Assembly: GCA_039592335.1 (NCBI GenBank)
Contig: JBDHBX010000018.1
Coordinates: 62,001 to 126,000 of the forward strand
Reading direction: 5' to 3'
DNA: 64,000 nt
Source of the DNA: WVYX01 sp039592335
Lineage (GTDB): Bacteria; Gemmatimonadota; Gemmatimonadetes; Gemmatimonadales; GWC2-71-9
The position numbers and the translations under genes are program-made. The notes under the pieces were generated by a model. It was not told the origin of the DNA and did not search any database. It saw nothing but the letters and a program-made list of their open reading frames with translations. Numbering within the stretch: position 1 is the stretch's first letter; each line of letters starts with the position of its first letter. Of the stretch, positions 8,152 to 16,072 are shown one piece after another.

Positions 8152-8850
8152 CTAGCTCCTGAACGCTCCCGCGGCCCGCACGATCCACCAGAGACCCACG
8201 CCGAAGCTCGCGAGCGCCGTGACCAGCGCGACGGTCCGCGCGAGACCCACTGATGACGACGCGCGCGACAGCGCCACGGCGGCGAACGCCGCATAGAGCG
8301 CCATGGCAAGCACGGTCCCGATCCCGAATGCGGCGAGGTACCCGACCGCCGCCCAGGTGTGTGGCATGAGCGTGACGGGGACCAGCGCGACCACCGGCGC
8401 CGTGCCGGCCAGCCCGTGGATCGCGCCCACCAGCGTCGACAGATGGCGATGCCGCTTCCCCGGATCTGCATGGGAATGTGAGTGCTGGTGGGGGTGCCCC
8501 CCTGGAGAGTGCGAGTGCAGGTGGGCGTGTCCCCCGTGATCGTGGGGTCCGTGCAGGTGCAGCCGGCGGGCAGCCCGCAGCGCCCAGAGTCCCAGGGCAA
8601 CCAGCATGATGCCGACGCCCAGCTCCGCCCACGAGGCGATGCTCTCGGGCACCCCGACGCCCGTGAGCACCAAGGCGCTGCCCGCGAGCAGCACCACGAG
8701 GGAGTGCCCTAGACCCCAGCGCAGCCCAAAGGAGACCGCCGATCCGAGACGTGGCCGGTTGCCTATGAAGGCACTCACCGCCACCATATGATCCACTTCG
8801 AGAGCGTGCGCCGCCCCCAGGGCGAGCGCCGTGACGTACGCGATCCACAT
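8152..8850 (-). CDS. NicO/UreH-like nickel/cobalt membrane transporter
   Basis: 232 residues with about six membrane segments. The first helix carries GAAHALEVDHMVAVSAF, the His/Asp-rich signature of NicO, RcnA and UreH proteins. A central loop (around residues 97-136) is extremely His-rich (HLHGPHDHGGHAHLHSHSPG), a metal-binding linker typical of this group. It probably moves Ni2+ or Co2+ across the inner membrane; whether import or efflux is not clear. It is divergent from selD with only 34 bases between starts and appears leaderless, with a perfect TATAAT 7 bases before the ATG. Confidence 0.8.
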   Translation of the reverse strand: MWIAYVTALALGAAHALEVDHMVAVSAFIGNRPRLGSAVSFGLRWGLGHSLVVLLAGSALVLTGVGVPESIASWAELGVGIMLVALGLWALRAARRLHLHGPHDHGGHAHLHSHSPGGHPHQHSHSHADPGKRHRHLSTLVGAIHGLAGTAPVVALVPVTLMPHTWAAVGYLAAFGIGTVLAMALYAAFAAVALSRASSSVGLARTVALVTALASFGVGLWWIVRAAGAFRS

Positions 8851-8854
8851 GGCG

Positions 8855-8865
8855 CGTATTATACG
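8855..8865. promoter_or_regulatory. bidirectional -10 palindrome between the NicO gene and selD
   Basis: CGTATTATACG is a perfect 11-base palindrome. On the minus strand it gives TATAAT (8858-8863) 7 bases before the transporter ATG, the spacing of a leaderless mRNA; a weak TTCACG -35 sits 16 bases further up (8880-8885). On the plus strand it gives TATTAT (8857-8862) 22 bases before the selD ATG. Confidence 0.5.
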
Positions 8866-8884
8866 TCAGTCGAACGGAGCGTGA

Positions 8885-9967
8885 ATGGCCGATACCCCGA
8901 GGGACCAGCGACCGCGAATCAGGTTGACCACGCTGTCGCACGGCGCCGGTTGAGCCTGTAAGCTCGGGCCCGCCGAGCTGGCGCAGGTCCTGCGCCACGT
9001 GCCTGCGGTCGAGGATCCCCGGATCCTGGTGGCCGCGTTGACGCGCGACGATGCAGCGGTCTTCCGTACCTCGGATGACCGGGCCATCGTGGCGACGGTG
9101 GACTTCTTCACGCCCATCGTGGACGACGCGTACACCTTCGGGGCCATCGCGGCGGCGAACGCGTTGAGTGACCTCTACGCCATGGGCGCCACACCCCTCT
9201 TCACGCTGAACCTCGTCGCCTGGCCACGCGAGCCGGAGTTGCTCGAGCTTTTGGCCGCCACGGTTCAGGGGGGCGTGGACAAGGTGCGCGAGGCCGGCGC
9301 GTTCGTGTTGGGGGGGCACTCGATCGACGACAAGGAGCCCAAGTTCGGCATGGTCGCCGTGGGCGACGTGGCGCCGGACAAGATCATCACCAATGCCGGC
9401 GCGCGCCCCGGCGATATCCTGGTACTCACCAAGCCGATCGGCACCGGCATTCTGAGCACCGGACTGAAGCGGGAGCTCATCAGCGAGCGCGACATGGCAC
9501 CCGCGATCACCTCCATGGCCACGCTCAACGCGGGCGGCATGCGCGCACTCCAGGCTGTGGGCGACGGCGTGCACGCTGCCACGGACGTGACAGGATTCGG
9601 TTTGCTCGGCCACCTCTCCACGATGGTGGAGGCCAGCGGGGTAGCGGCCCGCGTGTTCGCCGACGCGGTGCCGGTGTTCGAGCACGCGTGGGAGCTCGTC
9701 GAGCAGAAGGCGGTGCCCGGCGGGACGACGCGAAATCTGGAAGCGGTCGCGGAACGGACGCGCTGGACCGATGGCGTGAGCGACTCGCTCAAGACGCTGC
9801 TGTGCGACGCGCAGACGTCCGGTGGGCTGTTGACGGCCGTCGACCGCGGACGCTTGGATGACCTGCTGCGCGCCCTCGCGGAGAACGGAACGCCCGCTGC
9901 GGCAGTCGTGGGCGAGATCGTCGAGGGAGCGGAGCCCACCATCGAGGTGACCCACGCCCAAGCGTAA
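8885..9967 (+). CDS. selD: selenide, water dikinase (selenophosphate synthase), selenocysteine-containing
   Basis: SelD makes selenophosphate from selenide and ATP for selenocysteine and selenouridine synthesis. A standard translation starts only at GTG 8999, but the conserved N-terminus lies in frame upstream: ATG 8885 with GGAG at 8876-8879, then IRLTTLSHGAG, TGA (8951-8953), ACKLGPAEL. The TGA sits exactly where E. coli SelD has catalytic Cys17 (HGAGCGCK), so it is read as Sec23, followed by Cys25 and Lys26. Downstream are the family motifs RDDAAV, TVDFFTPIVDD, GGHSIDDKEP, TDVTGFGLLGHLS, PGGTTRN and DAQTSGGLL. 360 residues, the full family length. A SECIS-like hairpin follows the TGA. First gene of a run with the RNase H-like and dCMP deaminase genes. 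Confidence 0.95.
8961..8979 (+). promoter_or_regulatory. putative bacterial SECIS hairpin of selD
   Basis: AGCTCGG (8961-8967) pairs perfectly with CCGAGCT (8973-8979) around the 5-base loop GCCCG. The loop starts 17 bases after the T of the TGA Sec codon and begins with G. Both features fit the bSECIS rule of a small hairpin 16-37 bases downstream with a G in the first two loop positions. It would bind SelB within the coding sequence. Confidence 0.75.
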
Positions 9968-9989
9968 CGGGAAGCGGCACCTCGCCGTC

Positions 9990-10568
9990 GTGCACGCCGA
10001 CGAGAGCTGCCTGCGGAACGGCATGGAGCCCCCCAACCCCGGGGGCGCCGGCGCATTGATCGAGATCCGCTCCGGCGGGAAGGTGGTGCGCCGGGACGTG
10101 TACATCTCCGCGCCCGATACGACCAACAACCGCATGGCCCTCAACGGCGCCATCGCCAACTTCGCGCTGCTGAGCCAAAAGGGGAATCGCTTCCGGCTGC
10201 TGTACGTGTCCGATTCCGAGTACCTGGTCAAGGGCATGACGCAGTGGATCCACGGATGGATCGCCAGGGGCTGGCGTCGCAAGGGCGGGGAGATTCAGAA
10301 TCTGCTACTGTGGCAGAGGCTGGTCGAAGCCACGGCAGGGCACGATCCCGTGTGGCGGTGGGTCCGAGGGCACGCCGGGCATGCCAAGAATGAGTTCGCC
10401 GACTACCTGGCGACGTGGGCCGCCACCGAACAGCTACATTCCGAAGGGGCCGTCCCGTCCCGGTTCGACGAGTGGCTGGCCAAGCGCCGCACCTACGGGA
10501 AGTTCACCGAATTCGATCCCGATGAGGACTTCGCCAACCTGGAATCGGAGTTGAGCACGGAGTCATGA
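9990..10568 (+). CDS. RNase H-fold protein lacking one catalytic acid
   Basis: 192 residues from GTG 9990, the only ordinary start codon in the frame; the upstream codons (KRHLAVVHADES) look like the natural first strand, so the true start is uncertain. RNase HI features are Asp4 (HADES), TTNNRM at 44-49, Asp75 (YVSDSEYLVKGM) and WVRGHAGHAKNEFADYLA. The Glu that follows NNRM in RNase HI (E48 in E. coli) is Ala50 here, so the metal site is incomplete and the protein may bind RNA-DNA hybrids without cutting normally. It has a C-terminal extension of about 45 residues. It lies 22 bases after selD, and its stop overlaps the dCMP deaminase start (ATGA). Confidence 0.72.
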   Translation: MHADESCLRNGMEPPNPGGAGALIEIRSGGKVVRRDVYISAPDTTNNRMALNGAIANFALLSQKGNRFRLLYVSDSEYLVKGMTQWIHGWIARGWRRKGGEIQNLLLWQRLVEATAGHDPVWRWVRGHAGHAKNEFADYLATWAATEQLHSEGAVPSRFDEWLAKRRTYGKFTEFDPDEDFANLESELSTES

Positions 10569-11065
10569 CGGTCTACAAGGACGGCGTCAGCGCCAACACC
10601 CATCCCCTGAACGTCACACCCGATGGTGCCGAGCCTCAGCTCGAGCGCATCCCGCTGTATGAGGTCTACATGCGGATGGCGGAGGAGCTGGCCAAGCGCT
10701 CCACCTGTTCACGGCTCCAGGTCGGCACGGTGGTGACCGACGCCAAGTTGGAGAACGTGGTGGCCATCGGCTACAACGGGAATGCGAGGGGACTGCCCAA
10801 TCGCTGCGACTCGACCGTCCCTGGCAATTGCGGGTGCATCCACTCCGAGATGAACGCGCTAGTGAAGGCGCCTGGGATCATCAAGGACAAGGTCGTGTTC
10901 GTGACCGACAGCCCCTGCGTGGCCTGCGCGAAGCTCATGATCAACTCAGGCGTGTCCCACGTGTTCTACCGGCGGCCCTATCGGGATCCCAGCGGCGTGG
11001 AGCTCCTCGGAAGCGCCGGGGTGACGCCGGTGCACTACAAGAAGTGGGCGAACGAGTGGCGCTGA
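10565..11065 (+). CDS. deoxycytidylate (dCMP) deaminase-like zinc enzyme
   Basis: 166 residues of the cytidine/deoxycytidylate deaminase fold. The zinc site is visible as HSEMNAL (His ligand and the catalytic Glu) and DSPCVACAKLM (two Cys ligands). VAIGYNGNARGLPNRCD and the CGCIHSE segment match the ComEB/dCMP deaminase group rather than CMP/tRNA deaminases. It would convert dCMP to dUMP, the substrate of the ThyA encoded at 18.3 kb. The start ATG overlaps the preceding stop (ATGA). Confidence 0.85.
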   Translation: MTVYKDGVSANTHPLNVTPDGAEPQLERIPLYEVYMRMAEELAKRSTCSRLQVGTVVTDAKLENVVAIGYNGNARGLPNRCDSTVPGNCGCIHSEMNALVKAPGIIKDKVVFVTDSPCVACAKLMINSGVSHVFYRRPYRDPSGVELLGSAGVTPVHYKKWANEWR

Positions 11066-11077
11066 GGAACGCTGACG

Positions 11078-11749
11078 ATGGATGAACTCGACCGGCTGTT
11101 CCGCTATCTGGTGAACTACCTGGCGACGAGTGCTCCGGAGAAGCTCAAGTCGCCCTTCCAGGTCTCGGAGCTGTACCAGACGCTCATTCCGTACCGCCGC
11201 CACCGCGGCGAGCTGAAGTTTGAGGCCATCGAGGACTACGAGATGGCTTTGCTTCGCCTGCTCGCGGGTGAGCGGGGATATGTGGCGGTCGATCCCGTCG
11301 ACGCCCAGGAAGCCATTGCGTCCGAAGCCGAGTCGGTGAATCCCGACACCGGAGCGTTCCGTCAGTTTGCCGCCGCCTCGGTGTCGCTGAAGAAGGGCGC
11401 CGTGGCCCAGGTGCTGGACCAGCAGGCGGCGTACGCGCCACCGGGATACCCCACGCCCGAGCAGGAGATGCTGGAGGAGCTGGAGGAGCCGGAGACCGAG
11501 GAAGTCCCGCCCATCCCCACCCTTCCGGAGACACGTCAGGTGCCGGGCCAAAGGCCACCGGAACTCGTGTTCGAGACCGTCGAGGCCACCTGTCCCCACT
11601 GCCACACCGATCTCCCCGCGGGACGGGCGGTCATCTACTGCCCGTCTTGCGGCCAGCAGGTTCAGGTAGCCAAGTGTCCGAGTTGTGGCGACCCGCTGGA
11701 GCCGAGGTGGCGGTTCTGCGTGACCTGCGGACATACCCTCAGCAGATAG
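11078..11749 (+). CDS. zinc-ribbon protein of unknown function
   Basis: 223 residues, not assigned to a known family. The N-terminal 75 residues are a helical, charged region (MDELDRLFRYLVNYLATSAP onward). A Glu/Pro-rich linker of about 40 residues follows (EELEEPETEEVPPIP). The C-terminus has two back-to-back zinc ribbons: CPHC...CPSC and CPSC...CVTC. This architecture suggests an adaptor that contacts nucleic acid or protein. It follows the dCMP deaminase by 12 bases and precedes the dehydrogenase by 4, so it is probably part of the same operon. Confidence 0.75.
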   Translation: MDELDRLFRYLVNYLATSAPEKLKSPFQVSELYQTLIPYRRHRGELKFEAIEDYEMALLRLLAGERGYVAVDPVDAQEAIASEAESVNPDTGAFRQFAAASVSLKKGAVAQVLDQQAAYAPPGYPTPEQEMLEELEEPETEEVPPIPTLPETRQVPGQRPPELVFETVEATCPHCHTDLPAGRAVIYCPSCGQQVQVAKCPSCGDPLEPRWRFCVTCGHTLSR

Positions 11750-11753
11750 TCCG

Positions 11754-12815
11754 TTGCCGCATCGCTTCACCGTCGCCACCATCCCCGGCGACGGCATCGG
11801 CCCCGAGGTGGTCGAGGCCGCCCTTCCCGCCATCGAGCGCGCCGCCGCACTGAGCGACGCGGAACTCGCCTGGAAGCCGCAGCCATACGGCGCCGACCAC
11901 TACCTGTCCACGGGCGAGACCCTCCCGGACGAAGCCTTCGTCCGCCTGCGGGACCAGGTCGATGCCACCCTAGTGGGCGCGCTCGGCGATCCCCGCGTCC
12001 CCGGAAACGAGCACGCGCGTGACATCCTGCTGGGCCTGCGGTTCAGGCTGGACCTCTACGTGAACTTCCGACCCTGCCGGCTGCTCCACCCCGAACTCTG
12101 CCCGCTCAGATCCGGCCCCGAGGGGCCGCGTGATATCGACTTCGTGATCTTCCGCGAGAACACGGAGGGGATTTACCTGGGACGGGGCAGCGCCCAGCAC
12201 GTGGGCACGCCGCAGGAGGAGGTCGTTGCGGAGGAAGTCCACACGGCACGGCGCGTGGCCCGCATCCTGCGAGCGGCGTTCACGTGGGCGGAGGCGCACG
12301 GCAGGACGCTCGTCACTATGAGCGACAAGTCGAATGCCGTGCCGGCGCACCATCTGTGGCAGCGCCTGTTCGACGAGATCGGCGAGGAGTACTCGAGCGT
12401 CCAGCGAGAGCATCGCTACGTGGACGCACTGGCCATGGAGCTCGTGCGGGCCCCCGAGCGCTTCCAGGTGATCGTGACCAACAACCTGTTCGGCGACATC
12501 CTCTCCGACCTGGGAGCCGAGCTGGTGGGCGGGCTGGGGCTCGCCGCCAGCGCCAACCTCCACCCCGGGCGCGCTGGCTTGTTCGAGCCCGTACACGGCT
12601 CCGCCCCACTCATGGCGGGGAAGGGAGTCGCCAACCCGATGGCCACCGTGCTCTCGGGAAACCTGCTGCTCGAGCAGCTCGGGCTAGACGAGGGGGCCGC
12701 CGCCCTGCAGCGCGCGGTGCGCGCGGCGCTCGACGAGGGGGTCACGACCCCCGACCTCGGCGGCACCACCGGCACGGCCGAGGTCGGGCGGTGGATCGCT
12801 GACGCGATCGCCTGA
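11754..12815 (+). CDS. isopropylmalate/isocitrate dehydrogenase family protein
   Basis: 353 residues from TTG 11754, four bases after the previous stop. Conserved motifs are TIPGDGIGPEVVEA, FRENTEGIYLGRGS, TMSDKSNAVPAHHLW, VTNNLFGDILSDLGAELVGG, EPVHGSAPLMAGKGVANPMA and NLLLEQLG. These are the beta-decarboxylating dehydrogenase signatures, with the substrate-binding Arg residues, Lys and Asp ligands. The absence of a neighbouring leuA/C/D makes 3-isopropylmalate, tartrate or isocitrate all possible. The catalytic Tyr of LeuB/ICDH is not obvious, as in tartrate-dehydrogenase-like members. NAD(P)-dependent, cytoplasmic. Confidence 0.82.
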   Translation: MPHRFTVATIPGDGIGPEVVEAALPAIERAAALSDAELAWKPQPYGADHYLSTGETLPDEAFVRLRDQVDATLVGALGDPRVPGNEHARDILLGLRFRLDLYVNFRPCRLLHPELCPLRSGPEGPRDIDFVIFRENTEGIYLGRGSAQHVGTPQEEVVAEEVHTARRVARILRAAFTWAEAHGRTLVTMSDKSNAVPAHHLWQRLFDEIGEEYSSVQREHRYVDALAMELVRAPERFQVIVTNNLFGDILSDLGAELVGGLGLAASANLHPGRAGLFEPVHGSAPLMAGKGVANPMATVLSGNLLLEQLGLDEGAAALQRAVRAALDEGVTTPDLGGTTGTAEVGRWIADAIA

Positions 12816-12897
12816 CTACCGCACGGCACCATTCCGGACCACACGACGTTTCAGGGGATACATCGCCCCCGCCAGACCGGAGGAGAACGGAGTCCGC

Positions 12898-14103
12898 ATG
12901 AAAACCCAGGGCAAGGCAATGGACGTCGTGTTCCTATCCGGCGTCCGGACGGGCTTCGGCAAGTTCGGCGGCGCGCTCAAGGACCACTCCGCCACGGAGC
13001 TCGGAGCGATCGCTGCACGGCACGCGATAGAGCGGTCGGGTGTGCCGGTGGAGCAGTTCGACCACGTGGTGTTCGGCAACGCGCAGCAGACCTCGGCCGA
13101 CGCGATCTACCTGGCGCGGCACGTCGGCCTCCGGGCGGGGCTCCCCGTCGAGGTGCCAGCTGTCACCGTGAACCGGCTGTGCGGTTCCGGCTTCGAATCG
13201 ATCATTCAGGGAGCGCAGCAGATCCTGCTGGACGAGTCGGAGGTCGTGCTCGCGGGGGGAGCCGAGTCGATGAGCCAGGCACCGCATGTCCTGCGCGGAG
13301 CCCGGTGGGGCCTCCGGCTCGGGCCGACTCCGCCGCTCGAGGACACCCTCTGGGAGGCTCTGAGGGATCCCCAGTGCGATCTCTCCATGGCCGAAACGGC
13401 GGAGAACCTGGCGGAGAAGTACGAGCTGTCGCGGCGGGAGGTCGACGAGTACGCGCTGCGCAGCCAGCAGCGCGCGAAGCAGGCCTGGGACGCTGGCGTG
13501 TTCGACGATGAGGTCGTCCCCGTCCCGATCGAGCACCGCAGGACGAAGCGGACGAACGACTGGCGCGCCGACGAGCACTTGCGCCCCGACACGACCCTGC
13601 AGGCGCTACTGGCGCTCCCGCCGTACTTCAAGCAGGATGGTCTGGTGACGGCCGGAAACGCCTCGGGCATCTGCGACGGCGCGGCGGCGACCGTGGTTGC
13701 AGGCGAGGACTATGCAGCGCGACAGGGCCTGCGGCCGTTGGGGCGTCTGGTCTCATGGGCCGTGGCCGGCGTCGAGCCCAAGTACATGGGCATCGGCCCG
13801 GCGCCTGCCGCTCGTAAGGCCCTCGAGAAGGCGGGCATGGCGCTGGGCGTGATGGATCTGGTCGAGGTGAACGAGGCCTTCGGACCGCAGTACCTGGCCG
13901 TCGAGCGGGAGTTGGGTCTGGACCGCGAGCGCACCAACGTGGACGGCGGCGCCATCGCCATCGGGCACCCGCTGGCGGCGAGCGGCACACGCATTACCAT
14001 CCATCTGTTGCACGCGCTGCGGCGGGCCGGGAAGCGCTACGGGCTCGGCTCCGCCTGCATCGGCGGGGGCCAGGGCGCCGCCGTGATCGTCGAAGTCTTC
14101 TAG
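12898..14103 (+). CDS. acetyl-CoA C-acetyltransferase (thiolase)
   Basis: 401 residues. Thiolase motifs are complete: the nucleophile Cys in VNRLCGSGFESI, GGAESMSQAPH, NEAFGPQYLAVE (His/Glu loop variant), GGAIAIGHPLAASGTRI with the catalytic His, and CIGGGQGAAVIV with the second catalytic Cys. It condenses two acetyl-CoA or degrades 3-ketoacyl-CoA. Its length and loop fit the biosynthetic/degradative tetrameric type. The ATG at 12898 has GGAG with suitable spacing; an inner ATG (12919) is also possible. It stands alone, so its pathway is not indicated by neighbours. Confidence 0.9.
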   Translation: MKTQGKAMDVVFLSGVRTGFGKFGGALKDHSATELGAIAARHAIERSGVPVEQFDHVVFGNAQQTSADAIYLARHVGLRAGLPVEVPAVTVNRLCGSGFESIIQGAQQILLDESEVVLAGGAESMSQAPHVLRGARWGLRLGPTPPLEDTLWEALRDPQCDLSMAETAENLAEKYELSRREVDEYALRSQQRAKQAWDAGVFDDEVVPVPIEHRRTKRTNDWRADEHLRPDTTLQALLALPPYFKQDGLVTAGNASGICDGAAATVVAGEDYAARQGLRPLGRLVSWAVAGVEPKYMGIGPAPAARKALEKAGMALGVMDLVEVNEAFGPQYLAVERELGLDRERTNVDGGAIAIGHPLAASGTRITIHLLHALRRAGKRYGLGSACIGGGQGAAVIVEVF

Positions 14104-14134
14104 CCCCGGCACGGGGCCTTACGGGGGGGCGAGC

Positions 14135-14965
14135 ATGAGCGACCTCGTTCCCAGCACATCGCGCATCGACCGGGGGGCGCTGGAACGCATCATCCAGCGC
14201 GCGGCGGAGCTGCAGGCGGGGGAGCGGGACATCGGGGAGGGGCTCACGGAGCACGAGCTCCTGCGCCTCGGGGAGGAGGTGGGGATTCCACCGGCCTACC
14301 TGCAACGGGCGCTGCTGGAGGAGCGCACCCGGGCGGTCGCAACCGTCGAGCCGGGTTTCAGGGGCTGGCTGGCGGGTCCGACCCGACTGGCGGCCCAGCG
14401 CACGGTTCCCGGCGAGCCCAAGCGGCTGCGGGACGCGTTGAATCAGTGGATGACGGGGGGTGAGCTCCTCACGGTGAAGCGCCGTTATCCGGAGCAGACC
14501 TCGTGGGAGGCGAAACACGACGTCTTCTCCACCGTGAAGCGGGAGTTCAAGGTGGGCGGGCGGTCGTACCAGCTCTCGCGCGCCAAGGAGATCGTGGGGC
14601 AGGTAGTGCAGTTGGAGGAGGGGCGCGCCCACGTGCGGCTCGTGGCCGATCTCTCCAACACACGGAAGGCCCACCTGAGCAGCGCCGCCACGGTGGCCGG
14701 GGCGGGAGCCATCGCCTCGTTCGTCGGCGTCACCCTCGGCGTCATGCTCCCGGTGGCACTCCTGCCGCTCGGGATCGGCCTGCTCACCGGGTTTGCCGTG
14801 GCGCGCCGACGTCGCGGTACGATGGAGCGGATGCAGGTCAGCCTGGAGCAGGTACTCGACCGCCTGGAGCACGGGGAAATCGATACACAACCCAGAGTGG
14901 AAGGCCCGCGACAGAGCGCCTTCGTGCGCATCGCGGACGAGATACGGAAGACGTTCGGCGCTTAG
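14135..14965 (+). CDS. hypothetical membrane-anchored protein
   Basis: 276 residues with no family I can name. The N-terminus (residues 12-65) is helical and reads RAAELQAGERDIGEGLTEHE and LLRLGEEVGIPPAYLQRAL, a module seen in predicted proteins of the Gemmatimonadota. The middle (100-180) is a mixed alpha/beta region. Residues of about 185-230 form two membrane helices (ATVAGAGAIASFVGVTLGVM, then LPVALLPLGIGLLTGFAVA), followed by a basic stretch and a short cytosolic tail. ATG 14135 follows a G-rich site. Confidence 0.6.
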   Translation: MSDLVPSTSRIDRGALERIIQRAAELQAGERDIGEGLTEHELLRLGEEVGIPPAYLQRALLEERTRAVATVEPGFRGWLAGPTRLAAQRTVPGEPKRLRDALNQWMTGGELLTVKRRYPEQTSWEAKHDVFSTVKREFKVGGRSYQLSRAKEIVGQVVQLEEGRAHVRLVADLSNTRKAHLSSAATVAGAGAIASFVGVTLGVMLPVALLPLGIGLLTGFAVARRRRGTMERMQVSLEQVLDRLEHGEIDTQPRVEGPRQSAFVRIADEIRKTFGA

Positions 14966-15003
14966 CCGATCCATTACGGACACCGTTTACCCGAGGACCT
15001 CCC

Positions 15004-15576
15004 ATGCTACCTGACACGGCCGCCCAGTGGCATGCCGCGCTCAACGACTTTCCCTCGCTGCTGTTCGTGCTTGCCGTGCTGTTCGACCTCCTCGGCGAGG
15101 TGACCAAGCGGGATTCGTTGCGCGCCACCGGCTTCTGGATGCTCGTGACGGGAGCGTTCGGCGCGGTGCTGGCCCTCATTTCCGGTCTCATGGCGGAGGA
15201 GTCGATCGAGCACGGCGGGAGCGTCCACATGGTGATGGAACGGCACGAAACGATGGCGATCTGGGCCACCGTGCTGTTCGTGCTGCTGGCCGCGTGGCGC
15301 ATCTGGCGCCGCGGAGCCCTCGGACCCAGGGAACGCCCGGCGTTCGCCACCATCTCCGCGCTCGGCGCGCTGTTCGTGCTCTGGACGGCGCACGTCGGCG
15401 GCACGATCGTGTACGGGTACGGCGGCGGTGTGCCCACCTCCGTCCTGCAGGGCGCCCTGGAGGAGCGCACCAGTGACCACACCCACGCACCCGGGGAGGA
15501 GCATGACGAAGCGGCCACCGACTCCACGGCCGAGGAAGAGCATACGGATCCGCCTGGCACCCCGGAGCACGAGTAG
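15004..15576 (+). CDS. DUF2231-type membrane protein
   Basis: 190 residues with four predicted membrane helices between 15 and 140 and a His/Glu-rich soluble tail (HTHAPGEEHDEAATDSTAEE). The pattern WHAALNDFPSLLFVLAVLFD near the start and ...HETMAIWATVLFVLLAAWRI matches the DUF2231 (DUF2231/YgiM-like heme-associated) membrane family, whose conserved His residues could bind heme or metal. The ATG at 15004 is chosen because upstream in-frame sequence belongs to the previous gene in another frame. Confidence 0.7.
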   Translation: MLPDTAAQWHAALNDFPSLLFVLAVLFDLLGEVTKRDSLRATGFWMLVTGAFGAVLALISGLMAEESIEHGGSVHMVMERHETMAIWATVLFVLLAAWRIWRRGALGPRERPAFATISALGALFVLWTAHVGGTIVYGYGGGVPTSVLQGALEERTSDHTHAPGEEHDEAATDSTAEEEHTDPPGTPEHE

Positions 15577-15604
15577 CACTCGTCGATGGCAGGGGCGATC
15601 CCCG

Positions 15605-16072
15605 ATGTGGGGCGGCCTCCTGCTCCTGCTGGCAGCGGCGGCGTGCAAGGCGACGGCCGTACGTCCGTACATCACGCCCTTTCCCGATGCTGCGACCGAC
15701 ACACTCCAGGCGGACGCCGATGACGTGATCAACGAGCTCGTGGGGCTGGTCACGGCCGAGGGCTTCCAGGTCCGGATGGTCAGCACCGAAGAGGGATACC
15801 TGGAGACCGGGTGGTACGATGTCGTGTCGCGTACCGCCGTCGGAAGCTATGGCTCGGACGTGGAGCGGTTCATCCGCCTGCGGTTCTTCGTCGATCCGGT
15901 GAACCCGCTGCTGACGCGGCTCGTTTCCGAGGCCCTGATGCGTCGCACCCTCGATCCCTCCCTTCCCGAGCGGCACGCGGAGATTCTGGTCCCCCCCGGC
16001 CACGAGGGCGATCAGGTCCTGACCCGCATCCGCGGCGCGTTGCGCACCCAGCACGAAGGCCCGACACCGTGA
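15605..16072 (+). CDS. hypothetical lipoprotein
   Basis: 155 residues. ATG 15605 gives a lipoprotein signal MWGGLLLLLAAAAC with Cys at residue 14; longer in-frame starts only add Arg/Pro-rich sequence. The mature part is a compact alpha/beta region (INELVGLVTAEGFQVRMVST, then EEGYLETGWYDVV) with no recognised motif; it resembles the small BON- or DUF-type lipoproteins in which a beta-strand GYLETGWYD follows a helix. Its stop overlaps the next start by 4 bases (GTGA), so translation is coupled. Confidence 0.65.
   Translation: MWGGLLLLLAAAACKATAVRPYITPFPDAATDTLQADADDVINELVGLVTAEGFQVRMVSTEEGYLETGWYDVVSRTAVGSYGSDVERFIRLRFFVDPVNPLLTRLVSEALMRRTLDPSLPERHAEILVPPGHEGDQVLTRIRGALRTQHEGPTP

Noticed and set aside
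8951..8953. TGA in selD as a nonsense mutation making a pseudogene
   Set aside because: The frame is otherwise intact, the TGA falls exactly at the catalytic Cys/Sec position, Shine-Dalgarno and ATG are in place, and a SECIS-like hairpin follows.
8096..10282. 728-residue minus ORF across the transporter and selD
   Set aside because: High GC makes long antisense frames; the sequence is compositional (Arg/Gly/His), and real genes cover it on both strands.
15428..15604. Extended N-terminus for the lipoprotein at 15605
   Set aside because: It is Arg/Pro-rich shadow of the DUF2231 gene tail; the lipoprotein signal starts at ATG 15605.
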